From contig CM034391.1 in the NCBI GenBank assembly GCA_019925095.2, positions 7,964,551 through 8,028,550 of the forward strand: 64,000 nt of DNA, written 5' to 3'. Below are positions 11,120 through 23,315 of this stretch, piece by piece; position 1 is the stretch's first letter; each line of letters starts with the position of its first letter. The translations under genes were made by a program, and so were the position numbers. The stretch is from Dendrolimus kikuchii (Eukaryota > Arthropoda > Insecta > Lepidoptera > Lasiocampidae). The notes beneath the pieces were generated by a model. It was not told where the DNA came from, did not search any database, and was given only the letters and a program-made list of their open reading frames with translations.

Positions 11120-11866
11120 TGTAAGGTTATGGTGTTTGAAAGAGAAGAAACCAGAACGAATGCAAGGATAATGGTCGATGATGTTATGCTGGAGCAAGTG
11201 AATGAGTTTGTATATCTTGGATGTGTTTTTAGCAGGGATGGAAGGTACACCGCTGATATAGAAAGAAGAGTGAATTTGGGGAATAGTGTGAATGGAGCGT
11301 TAGGTAAACTTCTAGGCGCTAAGAACCTCAGCCAGAAGGCCCAGCTCGCCGTACACAACGCGGTGCTGGTACCTACGCTCACGTATGGAAGCGAGAGTTG
11401 GGTATGGAAGAAAGAGCATGAAAGTAGAGTAAACGCGGTCGAGATGCGAGCACTGCGCAAAATCTGCGGAGTGACGCTCGCGGACCGCGTTCGTAATACC
11501 GAAGTAAGAAAGAGAGTTGGTCTGAAAGAGAGTGTCGGGGTGAAGGTAAGGAAAGGAATGCTCCGGTGGTTCGGGCATGTAGAAAGAATGCATGATGAAA
11601 GAATGACTAAACAGATATACAATGCAAAAGTGGATGGATGCAGAAGTCGTGGAAGGCCACGACACACTTTCCATGATCAAATTGATCGTGTACTAGCGGA
11701 GGGTGATGTCAGGAGCCTTAAGAACAGACGAGCGTGCATGACAAGAGTTATGAATGTCAAAGAAGCAAGTGAGGTGTGTAAGAATAAGCCTAAATGGCGC
11801 TCTGTTGTTCGTGCCTACCCCGCAAGGGAACTGGCGTGAAGTTATGTATGTATGTATGTATGTATA
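11120..11866 (+). pseudogene. RTE-like non-LTR retrotransposon, reverse transcriptase C-terminal end
   Basis: An open frame from 11129 to 11839 reads in the style of insect endonuclease-reverse transcriptase proteins: FVYLGCVFSRDGRY, NSVNGALGKLLGAKNLSQKA, YGSESWVWKK, VEMRALRKICGVTLADRVRN, LRWFGHVERM and GRPRHTF. This is the thumb and C-terminal tail after the polymerase core, so the copy is 5' truncated although the retained part has no stop. The stop is followed by a short tandem TATG run (about 11846-11863), a tail type common in RTE-related elements. The clade is inferred from these motifs; a CR1 or Jockey relative is the alternative. Confidence 0.8.
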
Positions 11867-11869
11867 AAT

Positions 11870-14800
11870 GTAATCATTTACTGAACTAAATTCTAGTACA
11901 AAATAATCATAATAATAATCAGCAGACAAGCACGTACATTGTATACCCCTAAGCTAAGCAAAGTAAAGTGTAAGCTTCAAGTTGAAAGTGTCAAAGAAAA
12001 TTTCTATGACATTTTTATTTGGTAGGTTGCTTTACATTTTTGATTAGGGCATCAACGCATAGCCATTGAATTTGCCAATGACATAGTAAAGACTAAAGTG
12101 ACATCTTTCATAAACATTTCAAACACTTTCTGTATTATTGTGAGCTAATGTATGATATTAGGCTACCTACAAATAGGAGTTTGACTGATTAAAATTAGTT
12201 TTGCTCAGTAGTACGACTAAAATGTTTTCAAATTTCTTTTTATGTTAATTATTTTTTTTTAAGTTAGTAGAAAAATATATAAATATAAACGTAACTTAGA
12301 TAAATTAAACCTAAACTTATAAATGATATACCAGATCACTGCCAGCGGGACGCGAGCCCAGAAGGCTGGCTGCATTGCCACGCTGTATATCAATGCTAAT
12401 TCTATAAGCGAAATATATTTGATTTGAATTATTATTTCAATTTTATAAAATACTTCTATCGATCGGTAGTTCAAAACACATTCTTACAACTCCCCTTGGC
12501 CTGTCAAGTTTTTGAGTGTCAGGTCAGGCTGGAGGACATTTTACGTATATATTTGAAAGTTAATTGATAAAAAATACCTATTTACTACTAAAGTGTTCTA
12601 TTTAAACAAAAAAGAGATGGAAAACGGATTGTATTATAACCTTTAGTTATTGGCAATTCTTATTCTTTATTTCCAAACTTCTGTTAGTAAGATTTAACTA
12701 TTAGAGTTTGAAACGCATAAGTAAAATAAAGTAGAGTAGGTAAACATACACACATCCAGTCCAGAATAAAAGCCTAGTTTTCACAAAATAGTGATATAAC
12801 GTTTAATCAACCAGCCTTATGTTCAAGCCCTAAGAAACATATATAAATATTTGTACATATTTAAATACACTATTTAATAATGTCGTTATGGAGTAAATAT
12901 TCGTATTACGGGTTACTATAATTGAACGAAGTAATGAACATCTCAACGCAATTACATTATATGCAGAGTGCATTACAGTCCCCATCTACGCTTTAAACAA
13001 ATCCTCCACGGATCACCATTTACGAAGATCAAAGGGGAGTTAAGGTCTAAAATAGAACTAAGCATGTTATTCTTAGAATTACGTAGTACCAGCTTTTTAC
13101 AAGCCGCTTTGCATGCACGTGCACAGACTAACTTTTATAAAGTTTAGATGCAAGCCTTCCGCAACTTCATCCTCTCGATAAATTAGCGTTAAGGTTTTCA
13201 ACCTAAAATACATCCACCTCCCGTAATTTATAAATACCTATAGGTTTGGGATCGATGATGACGAGTTAGTCAGCTAGAACAATATATTCTATATAATATA
13301 CTTATTTCGTTTACATAACCTGTATAACATCGGCTACATGCAAGACCTTGAAACTACATTTTTTTCTTCGTCAAAATTGTTACATATCGTAATGCTTGTT
13401 AATAACTATTTGATGAAAAAAAAATTCACCAAAAATGAAGTTATAAGTTGCTGCATTAATGCCGACGATATAGGTATATTATATGTACATGTCTAGTATA
13501 GTATATGCTATACAATTTATTGTGAAATATTTAATAAACTACATTGTTCTACTATCTATGTATTCAATTTGGTATATTATACTATTGTGAATGATGGATT
13601 TTGTGAGGGATGATGTTATTATTTGTGATGTGATAGACGATGTATCCCAGAATAAAGAAGTATGGAAAAAAAGACATATTGCGCCGACTCCAAATAATTT
13701 GAAGAAGGTGAAAAAAAAACAGAGCTAGTATTATCTAGACAAAGTTTTATTATTAAGTGTACCTTAATATGTAGTTCCGGTACATATGTAGGGGATTGTT
13801 GTGAGAGATTAAAATGACACACGCTAGGTTTTTGATAATATATAAGATTTATTGCGTGAGAGCACTGTTTTAGGTGATACATGTAGAAAAAACGAAGGTA
13901 AGTCCACAGGTGGCGCTGCTCTTGCAATAGTTAATAAATAGTTAACAACATAGATAGACGAAAAACAATACAATATACATACGATTATTGTAAATGAATA
14001 AAATAATAAAAAAATAAAAGGAGAAGCAGAAATGAATAATAAAAAAGATATAAAGAGAATACCCTTACAGGTCTAGTTCATCAGGAAGAAGAGGAAAAAG
14101 AAATATGTAGTTCTAAAAAACATAAACAGTAACAATGTCTTACCTCTAACTCCACTAGGCGTGTATGATAATATACTTAAGCGATTTAATCAAAGTAATT
14201 GCGATTCTAATTTATCATGCTTAGAGACTTGAAAAGATACGAACATTAAGTTCTCTTAAACATTTCCTTTATACCCAGTAATAAACCATCAAGAACAGTA
14301 AGTAATCTGTTGTAGTTTAATTGAGCATAAACCTAGCTACAGTGATGTCCAAACATAATCCTCAGTAACTATACTTATATAAGTACTAAAACTCATATGA
14401 TAAGTTTATTACATTAATGTTGTAAAGTTTCGAAGTCATGTTACACGAAACAAGTAAATTAGAAGGGCAGTAAGCCAAACGAGAAGCCTCACAAATGTCA
14501 AACTAATGGCACAGACAGTAACAATTCACTTTGATGAGAGGCTTTATGAGTTTGCACAGCACTTGGTTTATATCTCCCTCTAATGATGAATAAAAACGTA
14601 TAAATATATCAGGATTACGAAATAAATGTAATGAAATTCCTTCATACCAAAAACATCTCTACTCAGCTGAGATGAAAATGTCGAGATTGATTGTGGTGTT
14701 GTAAGAAAATGAGAAATAATTACATATTAGTTGTTTATGAAACACCACCACCAGTGACTGAAAAAATTGACTTGACATCAGGCGCAATGTCGGTCAAACG

Positions 14801-17186
14801 CGAACCTATTTAATATAAAAAAAAAGTATTTCAACACCGATCTCTTAAGGTTAAATAACTTTTTGATTCGTGTCAATAAGTAAAGAGATATTAGTTTCCA
14901 AAGTCATTACACTTGTTTCCTCTTCCCCTCCTTACTTTAGAACTATATTATAGAACCATATTCTTTTTCCATGATAGAACTTAAAAATGGTTTTAACAGA
15001 AATCAGTTTGATCTAATAAGAAAAATTGATTACAAGACCTATTCAGCAGATTGTAAAATATAGACGACTATTCTCAGCTTATTGTTTTTTAGAAATATAT
15101 TGGCATATGAACATATGCATATGTTTATCACCTCAAAAGATCTTTGCATGTGCACTACACGCACTTGACCGATTTTATTCTATAATAAAGTCCTGAGAGG
15201 AAATTCAAAAAATCTCATGCCAAAAAGTCGCTTTCATCCCTATTTTAACATAATAAAGTCCACAAATATCTAGACCTAGAAGTGAATATTGGAACTTTTA
15301 TAAAGAATTTCCAATATGCATAATATTTGAATTATGAGTTTAATAAAAATGCTAATGTAAATCCTCGCCCATAAGTACTCGTACTATTTATTGACTTTCC
15401 CTTATTTTTGGGTCTTCTTTGGCCTAAGGAAATATTTTTGTTATACCATCGTACAAGTACAGATTTCCTCACATTGTCACCTACGTCTAAATGAGTAAAA
15501 TTAAAATAAATAAAAGTAAAAATAAATACGTTAATTGATGCTTGAGATGATAAGCTGACCAATAATGAAAAAGTCGGAAAGCTGATACCGGGATCCGAAC
15601 GGGACTACCAAAACACAAATGCAGTTAAACACTAAAATATGGCAAGTCACAAAGCAATTACAATGTTATATTAAAATGTGTACGTATTCAAGTTTTTCTT
15701 TTCTTTGGTGGATCTGAATAGGATGTATCCTGGACTTAATTAATAGACACATTACATTATATAGCAGACTCATTACTGGCCCCGTGACAAGCATATGTTA
15801 TGAAGTTGACAATGACAATATAGCTACACATATTAAGCTACGTGAAATTATTACAAAGTTAACTACTGCTACTTACATAATAATTTAAATGATGACTCAG
15901 GTGGTTAGATTGCTTAAATGTAACAGCCACAAAGAGTTTTTGGTTTATAAATAAATTAACTTGGTAAATAAACTTCCAAAATTGTTGTTAAGTTTATGGT
16001 CACGATTTGAAACTCGTACCATAACCACTCAAACACACACCTTCACACTAGTAACGAGCGCCATACTTTTGTGAAGGTTCTATATTTTTGCAAACCGCAG
16101 TCGGCGATTAATCGCTTACAAAAACAAAAAAATAAATAAAAAATAACCAAACTAAATCTCATATCCTGATGTATAAAATTAAATTATCGCTTTCTTCGGT
16201 TTCCAAATAGTCTTACCCTAAGGATAGCTGTATTTGGAATCTATAATCATCCAACTTAAACGCTTAAAAAGGTCGCCTAGAGAGAATCGCTTAGTAAAAT
16301 TAAAACGTGTCTAGACGTACTGGTAGTTACAACATAGTATAAAGTTCCACTTTATTTTGATATACTTGTCATGTTCGTCTTACGAATCTGCGAAAGCAAC
16401 CGTTTTAAGCTCTCTGGTCAGGCTACCTTAGCTAAGTTCAGCAGCAAACAACAATTAGTCAACAAATTACGCATACATTAATTACACGTTAACCTAGTTA
16501 GTCATGATCACGCTGCGGGTGTTACTAACGATTTATATCGTAAATGAGAAACATACCCTTAACCCTTGTCATTAATTACAAAGCAAAACTTCCTCGTAAT
16601 ATAACATTTTGTATGCTTCTACACCCAAATGTATTCCTATAAAATAATCCATAGAAATATTGTGTTTCATTATCTTATGAAAAACAATAGAAAGGAATAT
16701 CAAATATTTCCCATTGAGTATACAATAAGAAGGCTGCACGGAATCCGGCAATCTTTACATAATATTACGAAGAGTAAATCAATTACACAAAAAGGAAATA
16801 ATCTACCCGCAAGTAGGCGTACATTAATTACAAACACTTCACTCGTCTCTAATTGTCTTACCCTGTACACTTTCTGACAGATCGGAATTATTGTACACAA
16901 TAATAAGTTTTAATCATTTGGTTTGACAGAATAAATGATCTCCTTCAAATTCAGAACTCCGGTATTGATTTGTCTGCTTACCTTGTTACCTACTTGTAAT
17001 TTACGGCTGCTTTGAATAATTAACCCTTAGAAACTAACAGTTCTAACTATCTCATCACATCTGTTTACGAAATAGAAGTAGAGTATAAAAACAGAGTGTT
17101 CTTGCCACGATGTAAGTAATTTACTGTGGCTGAAGTGGTATCGTTGAAAATATGAATTACACATTGATTTAGGTTGCGGTGGATTT
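11870..17186. other. Long AT-rich spacer, mostly featureless
   Basis: Apart from the short repeat end at 12328-12420, I see no gene, RNA or repeat here. A minus-strand frame of 102 codons at 13619-13927 shows no domain and is probably chance. A GATCCGAACGG stretch near 15592 weakly recalls a tRNA T-arm in reverse but lacks the rest. Confidence 0.45.
12328..12420 (-). repeat. Short 3' end of a non-LTR retrotransposon (family N)
   Basis: The stretch AGAAGGCTGGCTGCATTGCC and its flanks match the 3' coding end of the elements at 28815-29125 and 53385-53900. On the minus strand it would encode the end of the IQRGNAASLLGTLP tail. It is extremely 5' truncated. Confidence 0.7.
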
Positions 17187-17226
17187 GTGTCCCGAGGACA
17201 CCCGCGAGGGGGTGTCCTCGGGACAC
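17187..17226. repeat. Perfect GC-rich 17 bp hairpin
   Basis: The left arm GTGTCCCGAGGACACCC (17187-17203) and right arm GGGTGTCCTCGGGACAC (17210-17226) are perfectly complementary around a 6 nt loop. It is far more GC-rich than its surroundings. There is no T-run to suggest a pol III terminator, and its role is unknown. Confidence 0.85.
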
Positions 17227-18398
17227 TAACACAGTTCCATCAAAATCTGAACAATTGTTTAGGAACGCATAAAGATATAGAGAGACAGAGTTATATATAC
17301 AAACGTTTATTTTTAATTATATAGATTATGAATAAGCATTATAAGTAGGGTAGTGTAAATTTATTACTGACATTCATAAAAGTCTATAGTCATTATAAAA
17401 TTTCTTGAAATTCTTTTGTTATGGCAATTTTAGTCTTAAAACAAAATCGAAATTTTAAAAATTATAATATATGTACCGTTTTTGTTTACAGTTTGGAAGC
17501 TTGATACATCTAAGTTTCTAAGTAATGAGGATCGCTAACCGAATGAGTTGGGTGCTACATTTACTTACTTTCATAGTCCATTAGCAAATAAGGCCAGGAG
17601 ACTATACAGAAGTTCATTTTGGTGCTCATATAAGTTAGTGAGACCCATTATCGCCTTACACGACCTACTGATTTCCTGTAGATATATCCAGTGGAGTTTA
17701 TTACGTAAACTTCTATACAAATAAAATTGAAGTGTTTGTCTATAATTTCAAAATATATATACACTTTGCCAAAAGTACTATTTATACGACGCCTAATCGT
17801 AAATTTCTATTTTTAGAGTTTTTCCTTTTTACTTGAAAGTCTGTCTTAAATAGACCCTGAATCAGCTCAAAGAATTTCAATAAGCATTACTTACATATAG
17901 GTTTCATGTGCGTATTTTCCAAGGTTTAGAAGATATATAAATAATTATTTGTAATCCCATGTGAACCAAGTCGCTGGCATAGCGAGTCTTCAATTATTAC
18001 ACATCACCATCTATTCGCTTGATAATCTTCCACTATATATACGATTCAAAATACTTGGCCCGCTTTCAAAAAGACCGGACTAGAACTAATGATTGGCGAT
18101 GTTTAGAAACTTGCTGATAAGGGCTGGGTGAGAAAAGCGGTGGACCAGGGTATCCACAATCTTAGGAACATCAGAGACACATCATCACACACAGAGAGAC
18201 ACAACATCAGAGAGTTTGCTTTCGAAACGTACCCAACGAAGAAAGCATGTAATAATTTGCCACTATTTAATATCTATAGTATAAAAACTCACCAATTTCA
18301 TCATGATTTTATACCTTTCTCTATTACTCACCAGCATGACATCTCTTTCCTTGATGTGACAGATTTGAGATAGCTGTCAATTCATATGGTCTTCATCA
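17227..18398. other. AT-rich spacer, nothing recognised
   Basis: No coding or repeat signal can be supported. An 81-codon open frame near 18128 has no ATG and no recognisable domain. Confidence 0.45.
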
Positions 18399-18536
18399 CA
18401 CCAGCAAGAAACTTGCTGCAACACTGTGTGTCTCATTCAACACATAATACCTGTTTTGTTGGAATGCAAAACAGTTATATTATGTGTCTCTGTCGACACA
18501 CAGTGTTGTTAGAAGACCTGTTTGTTATCTGCTGGT
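18399..18536. repeat. Interrupted fold-back (MITE-like), 138 bp
   Basis: Nested complementary blocks face each other: CACCAGCA (18399-18406) with TGCTGGTG (18529-18536), CAACACTGTGTGTC (18419-18432) with GACACACAGTGTTG (18495-18508), ACACATAATA with TATTATGTGT, and CTGTTTTG with CAAAACAG around an 8 nt loop. The whole forms one long bulged hairpin. I could not find a target duplication, so it may be a small foldback element or a hairpin RNA locus. Confidence 0.65.
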
Positions 18537-20152
18537 GAAAACACAAGTAATACAATGCATATGATGATTAGAGATTTAAAATATTTCTCATATATACCAG
18601 ATTTACTTTAAGAATTTTAATTCGTCTGTGAAGGAAAATAAAAAATTAATACTAATAACCTCACAATTTATCAATTTCCAACAATATTAATTTATATTAT
18701 TATATGGATAATAGTCTCTCTCTGTCTCGCTAGGTTTACTGGAAGAAAACTATCTTTGGAGTTGTTAATCTTGTTTTGGTACATCACCACTCTTTGTAGT
18801 TTTATATGTAACTACTTTGTGTACAATAAAGAAAGAAAAAATAAACGTAAAAACTGTACAATGCTAATTCACTGACTCTTGAAATCCTTGCACAATGGTT
18901 TCGCCAGTTTCATTTTGAAATACTTATAAAAGTAAATCCTGTACAGAAACTAATGAGTATGGTAAATATTAAATGCTAAATCCTGCACAGAAGCCATCAA
19001 CCTTTCACTCTACCTTTAATGGACAAACTACGTCAGCTCTGAAAAGTGTATAGCACAGACAAATCTCAGGCTGTTTCTTTAATTTCTTAATTTTCACCTA
19101 CGTACACAAAACAAACACTGTTCAGGTTTTATAGTTCATTGTAATGTGTTGTGAAACGTTCACAATTGGTCTTGGCAGAGACACAAGAAATCCATGCAGA
19201 CCTCTCGTGAGTTAGGATCTGGTTTCCACTCATTAGCGGGGAATGGAAAATCAGCAGCACTTACAAAACTACCCACATTGGAAATATGTACATTGTATAT
19301 GCAAGAATTCAGGATACCCTATCAGAAATGTATTCCGGGTTATAAGACATAATGCTCTGTGCCTATACCACTTGAGGGTAGAATTACCTTAGACGCTATT
19401 ATTAAACAATGTTTACAAATATTCTAGACAACTTTGTATTGAAATCTGGTAATGGAATTTAATAGTAAGAGTTTGGTACGAAGAAAAGACAGTTAAATCC
19501 GGTATAGAAACCTCTTGACATATTAATTCAAAGCAAGCAAATTCCTTGACCCAACATTAGGTCTGGTACTGACTTCTCAGACTTGTAATCAAAACTTTTA
19601 TTGTAGTTTCCATTATGATTATGTGCCTACATTATATAAATCGTAGAAAGTATTTAATACTTAGATATGAAATGTAATAATTTAAAAGTTATGAGGAATA
19701 TTATCAGGGATATTTAAAATATTATGTTTTCATGGAATTGTGGACGCTATTTATTTTATTTTTTAATTGAGATTTTGACATATTATAATTAATTTTATAA
19801 ATAATGTAATATTGTAATTAATTGTACGAGCTAAATCTGCACGCCAATCTGGCTAAAACATGTGTATTTAAATATAACTACTGTAACACCTTTTAAACCA
19901 TGTTTTATGCAAGTAAATAAATTTGAATTTGTATTCAAGGTTCTGGAACCTTGCAAAATATGGAATCCTAATAAAAGCTTGTATATCTTACTATCTTAAT
20001 TTTTTTACGTTTACGAGATATTTTAACCATTATCAGATGAATCAACAATATGATATAAGAACCTGTAAATCGTCATGTCAATCCGTCTGTCTAAATATGC
20101 AAGACTATTTTTCTAGAAAAATATTGCATCTACATATATAATAAAATTGGCA
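18537..20152. other. AT-rich spacer, nothing recognised
   Basis: No gene or repeat is supported in this stretch. Confidence 0.45.
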
Positions 20153-20212
20153 AATGTATTCAACATCTATTGCTATATGTACCTACATATAGCAATAGAT
20201 GTTGAATACATT
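20153..20212. repeat. Perfect 29 bp palindrome with 2 nt spacer
   Basis: The arms 20153-20181 and 20184-20212 are perfect reverse complements around CC (left arm ends in CTATATGTA, right arm starts TACATATAG). The absence of any mismatch suggests recent origin or upkeep by gene conversion. Confidence 0.9.
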
Positions 20213-20984
20213 ACAACTTACCTAAGTTACGAAAGTTACAAACTAAGGGAAAATTACAAATTAATCAATTATTTACATATGTATATAACAGAGGGGTGGA
20301 AAGTATTCCAGTGTAGAGTATGTAGATATTGTTTATCAAGTCTTGAAAATTCATTGTAATGTTTTTTATTGCTTAGTTTTATTTAAGTCAATGGGTGGTG
20401 AGATACTTACCTGTTCGTGGTACGTGTTACCAAAGTCATTTAATGTGTCCGTTTCTAAATATTAAATGTGTGGGGGTATAAAGATTAATATCGTATAGCT
20501 TAAAAATACTTTCAATATTGTTTGATGATTTGATCAAGATTTGTTCAACAGATACGTGATGTTTTCGAATCACTGCTTATTAGGGTTCCATAGACAAGTA
20601 ACAATAATAGTGAACGTTATTTACTTACATTAAACACTTGACCGAGTTTTGTGTAATTTTTTTTCAATATTAGAAACTTATACAACAAAGAAAACTTAAC
20701 CTTAAGTAAAACTAATTTATTAATAGTAGTTACATTATATAGTAACTGTAATCCCTTCAGAGTACAAGTAGAATACTGAAACTTGCTCGATTGCTGATCC
20801 AACGGATCCGTGGTAGGCACCAGTTGTTTAATTATTCAAAAAGACAATATTGATTATTATTGATTACTCTCATTAGAAGCTCATGGCCTCGGGATCCCAT
20901 GGTCCAATGACTTAATGATTTTAGAATTTCGCCGTCGTACAGCCCTGCTGGAATTATTATCTTGATTACAGTTCTTAGGGCCGG
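20213..20984. other. Spacer, nothing recognised
   Basis: No gene or repeat is supported. Confidence 0.4.
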
Positions 20985-21134
20985 CTTAATCGGTATGATA
21001 CCTCGTCAAATATCAGCGTGAAACGTTTAGCCCTGGGCTAATCCTGTTACGTATGATGAGTGAGAGATTCAATAGCCCACTACCGTTTCCGCCTTCCCCC
21101 TAATCCCATCCATTCTATCCCATTCTTCCTGTCT

Positions 21135-21645
21135 TATCCTTCTCCTACTTTTTCTCTTTTCTTTCATCATATCTCAATTATTTTGGGTCGGCACAATATG
21201 TCTTTTCCTTCCACACTCCTCTATTCTGACACACCACAAAGCATCATATCATCCTTCACACAATCCATCCATCTCTTTTTTGGTCTGCCTTTACATTTGT
21301 GTCCATCCACCTTGTAGTTTAACATTCTTTTTCTCACGTGAATTTCGTTCCTCCTCAATATATGCCCATACCACCTTAATCTTCTTCCTCTCAATTTTTC
21401 AGTCACAGATGCAACTTTCAAAGATACTCATTGCTCACCTTATCCATTCTTGTAACACCACTCATTCATCTCAACATTCTCATCTCAGCTGAGTGGAGAC
21501 GTTTGTTGTTTATCATTTTAGTGGCCTAACATTCGGACCCGTATAGCATGACTGGTCGTATGAGAGATTTATATATTTGACCTTTTAGTTTCAGTGGCAT
21601 TAGTTTGTCGCATATCATACCGGTTACTTGACTCCACTCTCTGAT
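21135..21645 (-). pseudogene. RTE-like reverse transcriptase C-terminal fragment
   Basis: The minus strand encodes SVTEKLRGRRLRWYGHILRR followed by HVRKRMLNYKVDGHKCKGRPKKRW and WMDCVKDDM, then a YCADP-type ending on partial reading. These are marks of the C-terminal tail of RTE/BovB-type polymerases. The copy is 5' truncated and has decayed. Flanking ATCCTTCT motifs (near 21136 and 21651) could be an 8 bp target duplication. A sister copy lies at 58195-58665. Confidence 0.72.
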
Positions 21646-21711
21646 CCTTCTATCCCATCTTTATCCATTCCTCCTATCCTACCCTAAAGTCCGACCACGC
21701 GTTGGTCTTTT

Positions 21712-22385
21712 TTAATTATTTTTTTTTAAGGCGGGGGAAATGCTATTTACGCACAATACTGGGTCCTTTGCAAGGGATTAGACCATAGTTGATCATGAGG
21801 GCTTTCCCCTTTGACAAGGGGCAATCCGAACACTAATCAAGCCAGCTTGTGTGGAGACTCAGAGAAGTTGCACGGGCAACACCCACTACCCACTAAAACC
21901 ACCCTCCTCCCATGTGCCCCGCGCTTTTTATGAAGGAAAGGCTGAGACTTAGAACGTAGTTACGCCCAGTCCGATCCAGCGCAAAAAGTGCCTGAATATG
22001 CCCCGGGAATCAGAGCATTCACATTCACATTCACTTCGTCAGCGGGGGTGATGAATCCTTTGCTCCCTTGATAGCTAAAGGCCCGCCGAAGCGGTATTGT
22101 TCAGGGTGGGAAGTCATGCGCATACCTGCGTCTCCGCATGCCGCGGCGTCCGCGAGTCGCATTAGTACGCGCAGTAGTACTCCTCTCCCTGTCTCGTTCG
22201 GCGGCCTCTTTTAGAGACATTACCGTTTCGCAAAAAGTAACCGCCGCCCCCCAGGTATCGCTGCTATGCAGCATGGCTTTCACCAGACTGCAGAGCGAGT
22301 CGATCGCTCCTACTTGTGTCTCGAGTTCGAAACGCTGCGGCGCCCATGCCGCGCACTCGACTAGCGTGTGAAACGCCGAAACCTA
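21712..22385 (-). pseudogene. R1-like non-LTR retrotransposon 3' end
   Basis: Read from 22375 to 22101 on the minus strand, the frame gives AFHTLVECAAWAPQRFELET, then GAIDSLCSLVKAMLHS, VTFCETVMSLKEAAERDRER and an arginine-rich end RGMRRRRYAHDFPP before the stop. This is the characteristic C-terminus of R1-clade ORF2, including the end of the CCHC finger (H-x4-C in HTLVEC). About 390 bp of 3' untranslated region follows to an A-rich tail near 21715. It is 5' truncated within the finger. It lies inside the family E repeat. Confidence 0.82.
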
Positions 22386-23315
22386 ACCAGTCTTTTTTTT
22401 AAGCCTCAAGTATTGCAAACATCTTTAGGTGGCTGTAAAAACTTTCCATTACATGGGCCGTCTGCCTGTTTGCCATTTACCCAATAAAAAAGAATTTATC
22501 TTAACATGTGTGTATAAGATATGTGTATAGCATACATATGTGTATAACTTATACTATCATATACCCAATTATACTGTTGACGTATAAAGAAATCCATTAC
22601 AAATCCCAAGTAATATGGCAGAGACATGCACAGGCCTATAAACTACAAAAGGGCCATGTGGGGAGCCCATTCATCTTCAGTATGGAGTTATTGCCTGATG
22701 GCAGGATCCGGTCGTAAAAACTTTCATAGACCTTGCCTAATAGCCTCGGTATTCCGCAGTCGAATACAAACAAAAATACGTCCTGAACTGATATCTCGTT
22801 CTTATAATGCTTTCGTGGGACGGCTACATATATTTTGTTTCTTATTTCTAGCAGTCCCTTTTCGTTGGTACGGGGTAATTATTTTTTGTGAATTAAAAGT
22901 ATCGTGTGTTCATTGCCGGTTTTATATTACAAACTATTTAATTTCAAAGCTCAGAGGGCAACAAACAATGGTCCAAATTATAGTGAGCGAGAATAACGCG
23001 TCGTCACTTAATCTATTTTTGATTCTTACCCCTGCTGGGGATCGTGCATTAGGTACTTCAGTTTTCCTGACTTTACACTTATCACTTACGAAATGTGAAG
23101 AAAACCATAGGAAGGAAATCTGTACATCGAGATTTTCTGTAAGTGGCCATCCACAAATTACGTCACACGAATTTCATAATTTCTGGAACCCTCCCCCGTC
23201 TTTGTCACATTCGTGAAACTCGCCCCCCCTCCCCCCCCCCCGCCCCGTGTGTGGAATCACATATTTTGCAATATTACATCAAGAAATTATTAAATTAATA
23301 TAGCTTAAATACTTA

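Larger units (their letters stand above)
20985..22497 (+). repeat. Interspersed repeat (family E), split by two retrotransposon insertions
   Basis: The outer pieces belong to one element. The start at 20985-21140 (GTGAAACGTTTAGCC and onward) and a middle at 21645-21712 (CCATTCCTCCTATCC to GCGTTGG) match, in reverse, the uninterrupted copy at 36440-36740. The end at 22395-22497 carries GGGCCGTCTGCCTG and the A-rich tail AATAAAAAAG shared with 61425-61675. The gaps hold an RTE-like end (21135-21645) and an R1-like end (21712-22385), both on the minus strand. Family E looks like a SINE or a LINE 3' end; it has no coding frame. Confidence 0.65.

Noticed and set aside
10924..11667. 247-codon minus-strand frame opposite the RTE-like fragment
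   Set aside because: It is the shadow of the plus-strand reverse transcriptase frame, which has the meaningful motifs.
13619..13927. 102-codon minus-strand frame
   Set aside because: Low-complexity translation with no recognisable motif in AT-rich DNA.
15580..15610. tRNA T-arm-like GATCCGAACGG
   Set aside because: There is no acceptor stem, anticodon arm or A box around it, and the B box has a mismatch.
22626..23216. 196-codon open frame on the plus strand
   Set aside because: Its composition is irregular, it has no domain and no repeated structure, and it runs into the end of a transposon. It looks like a chance frame.
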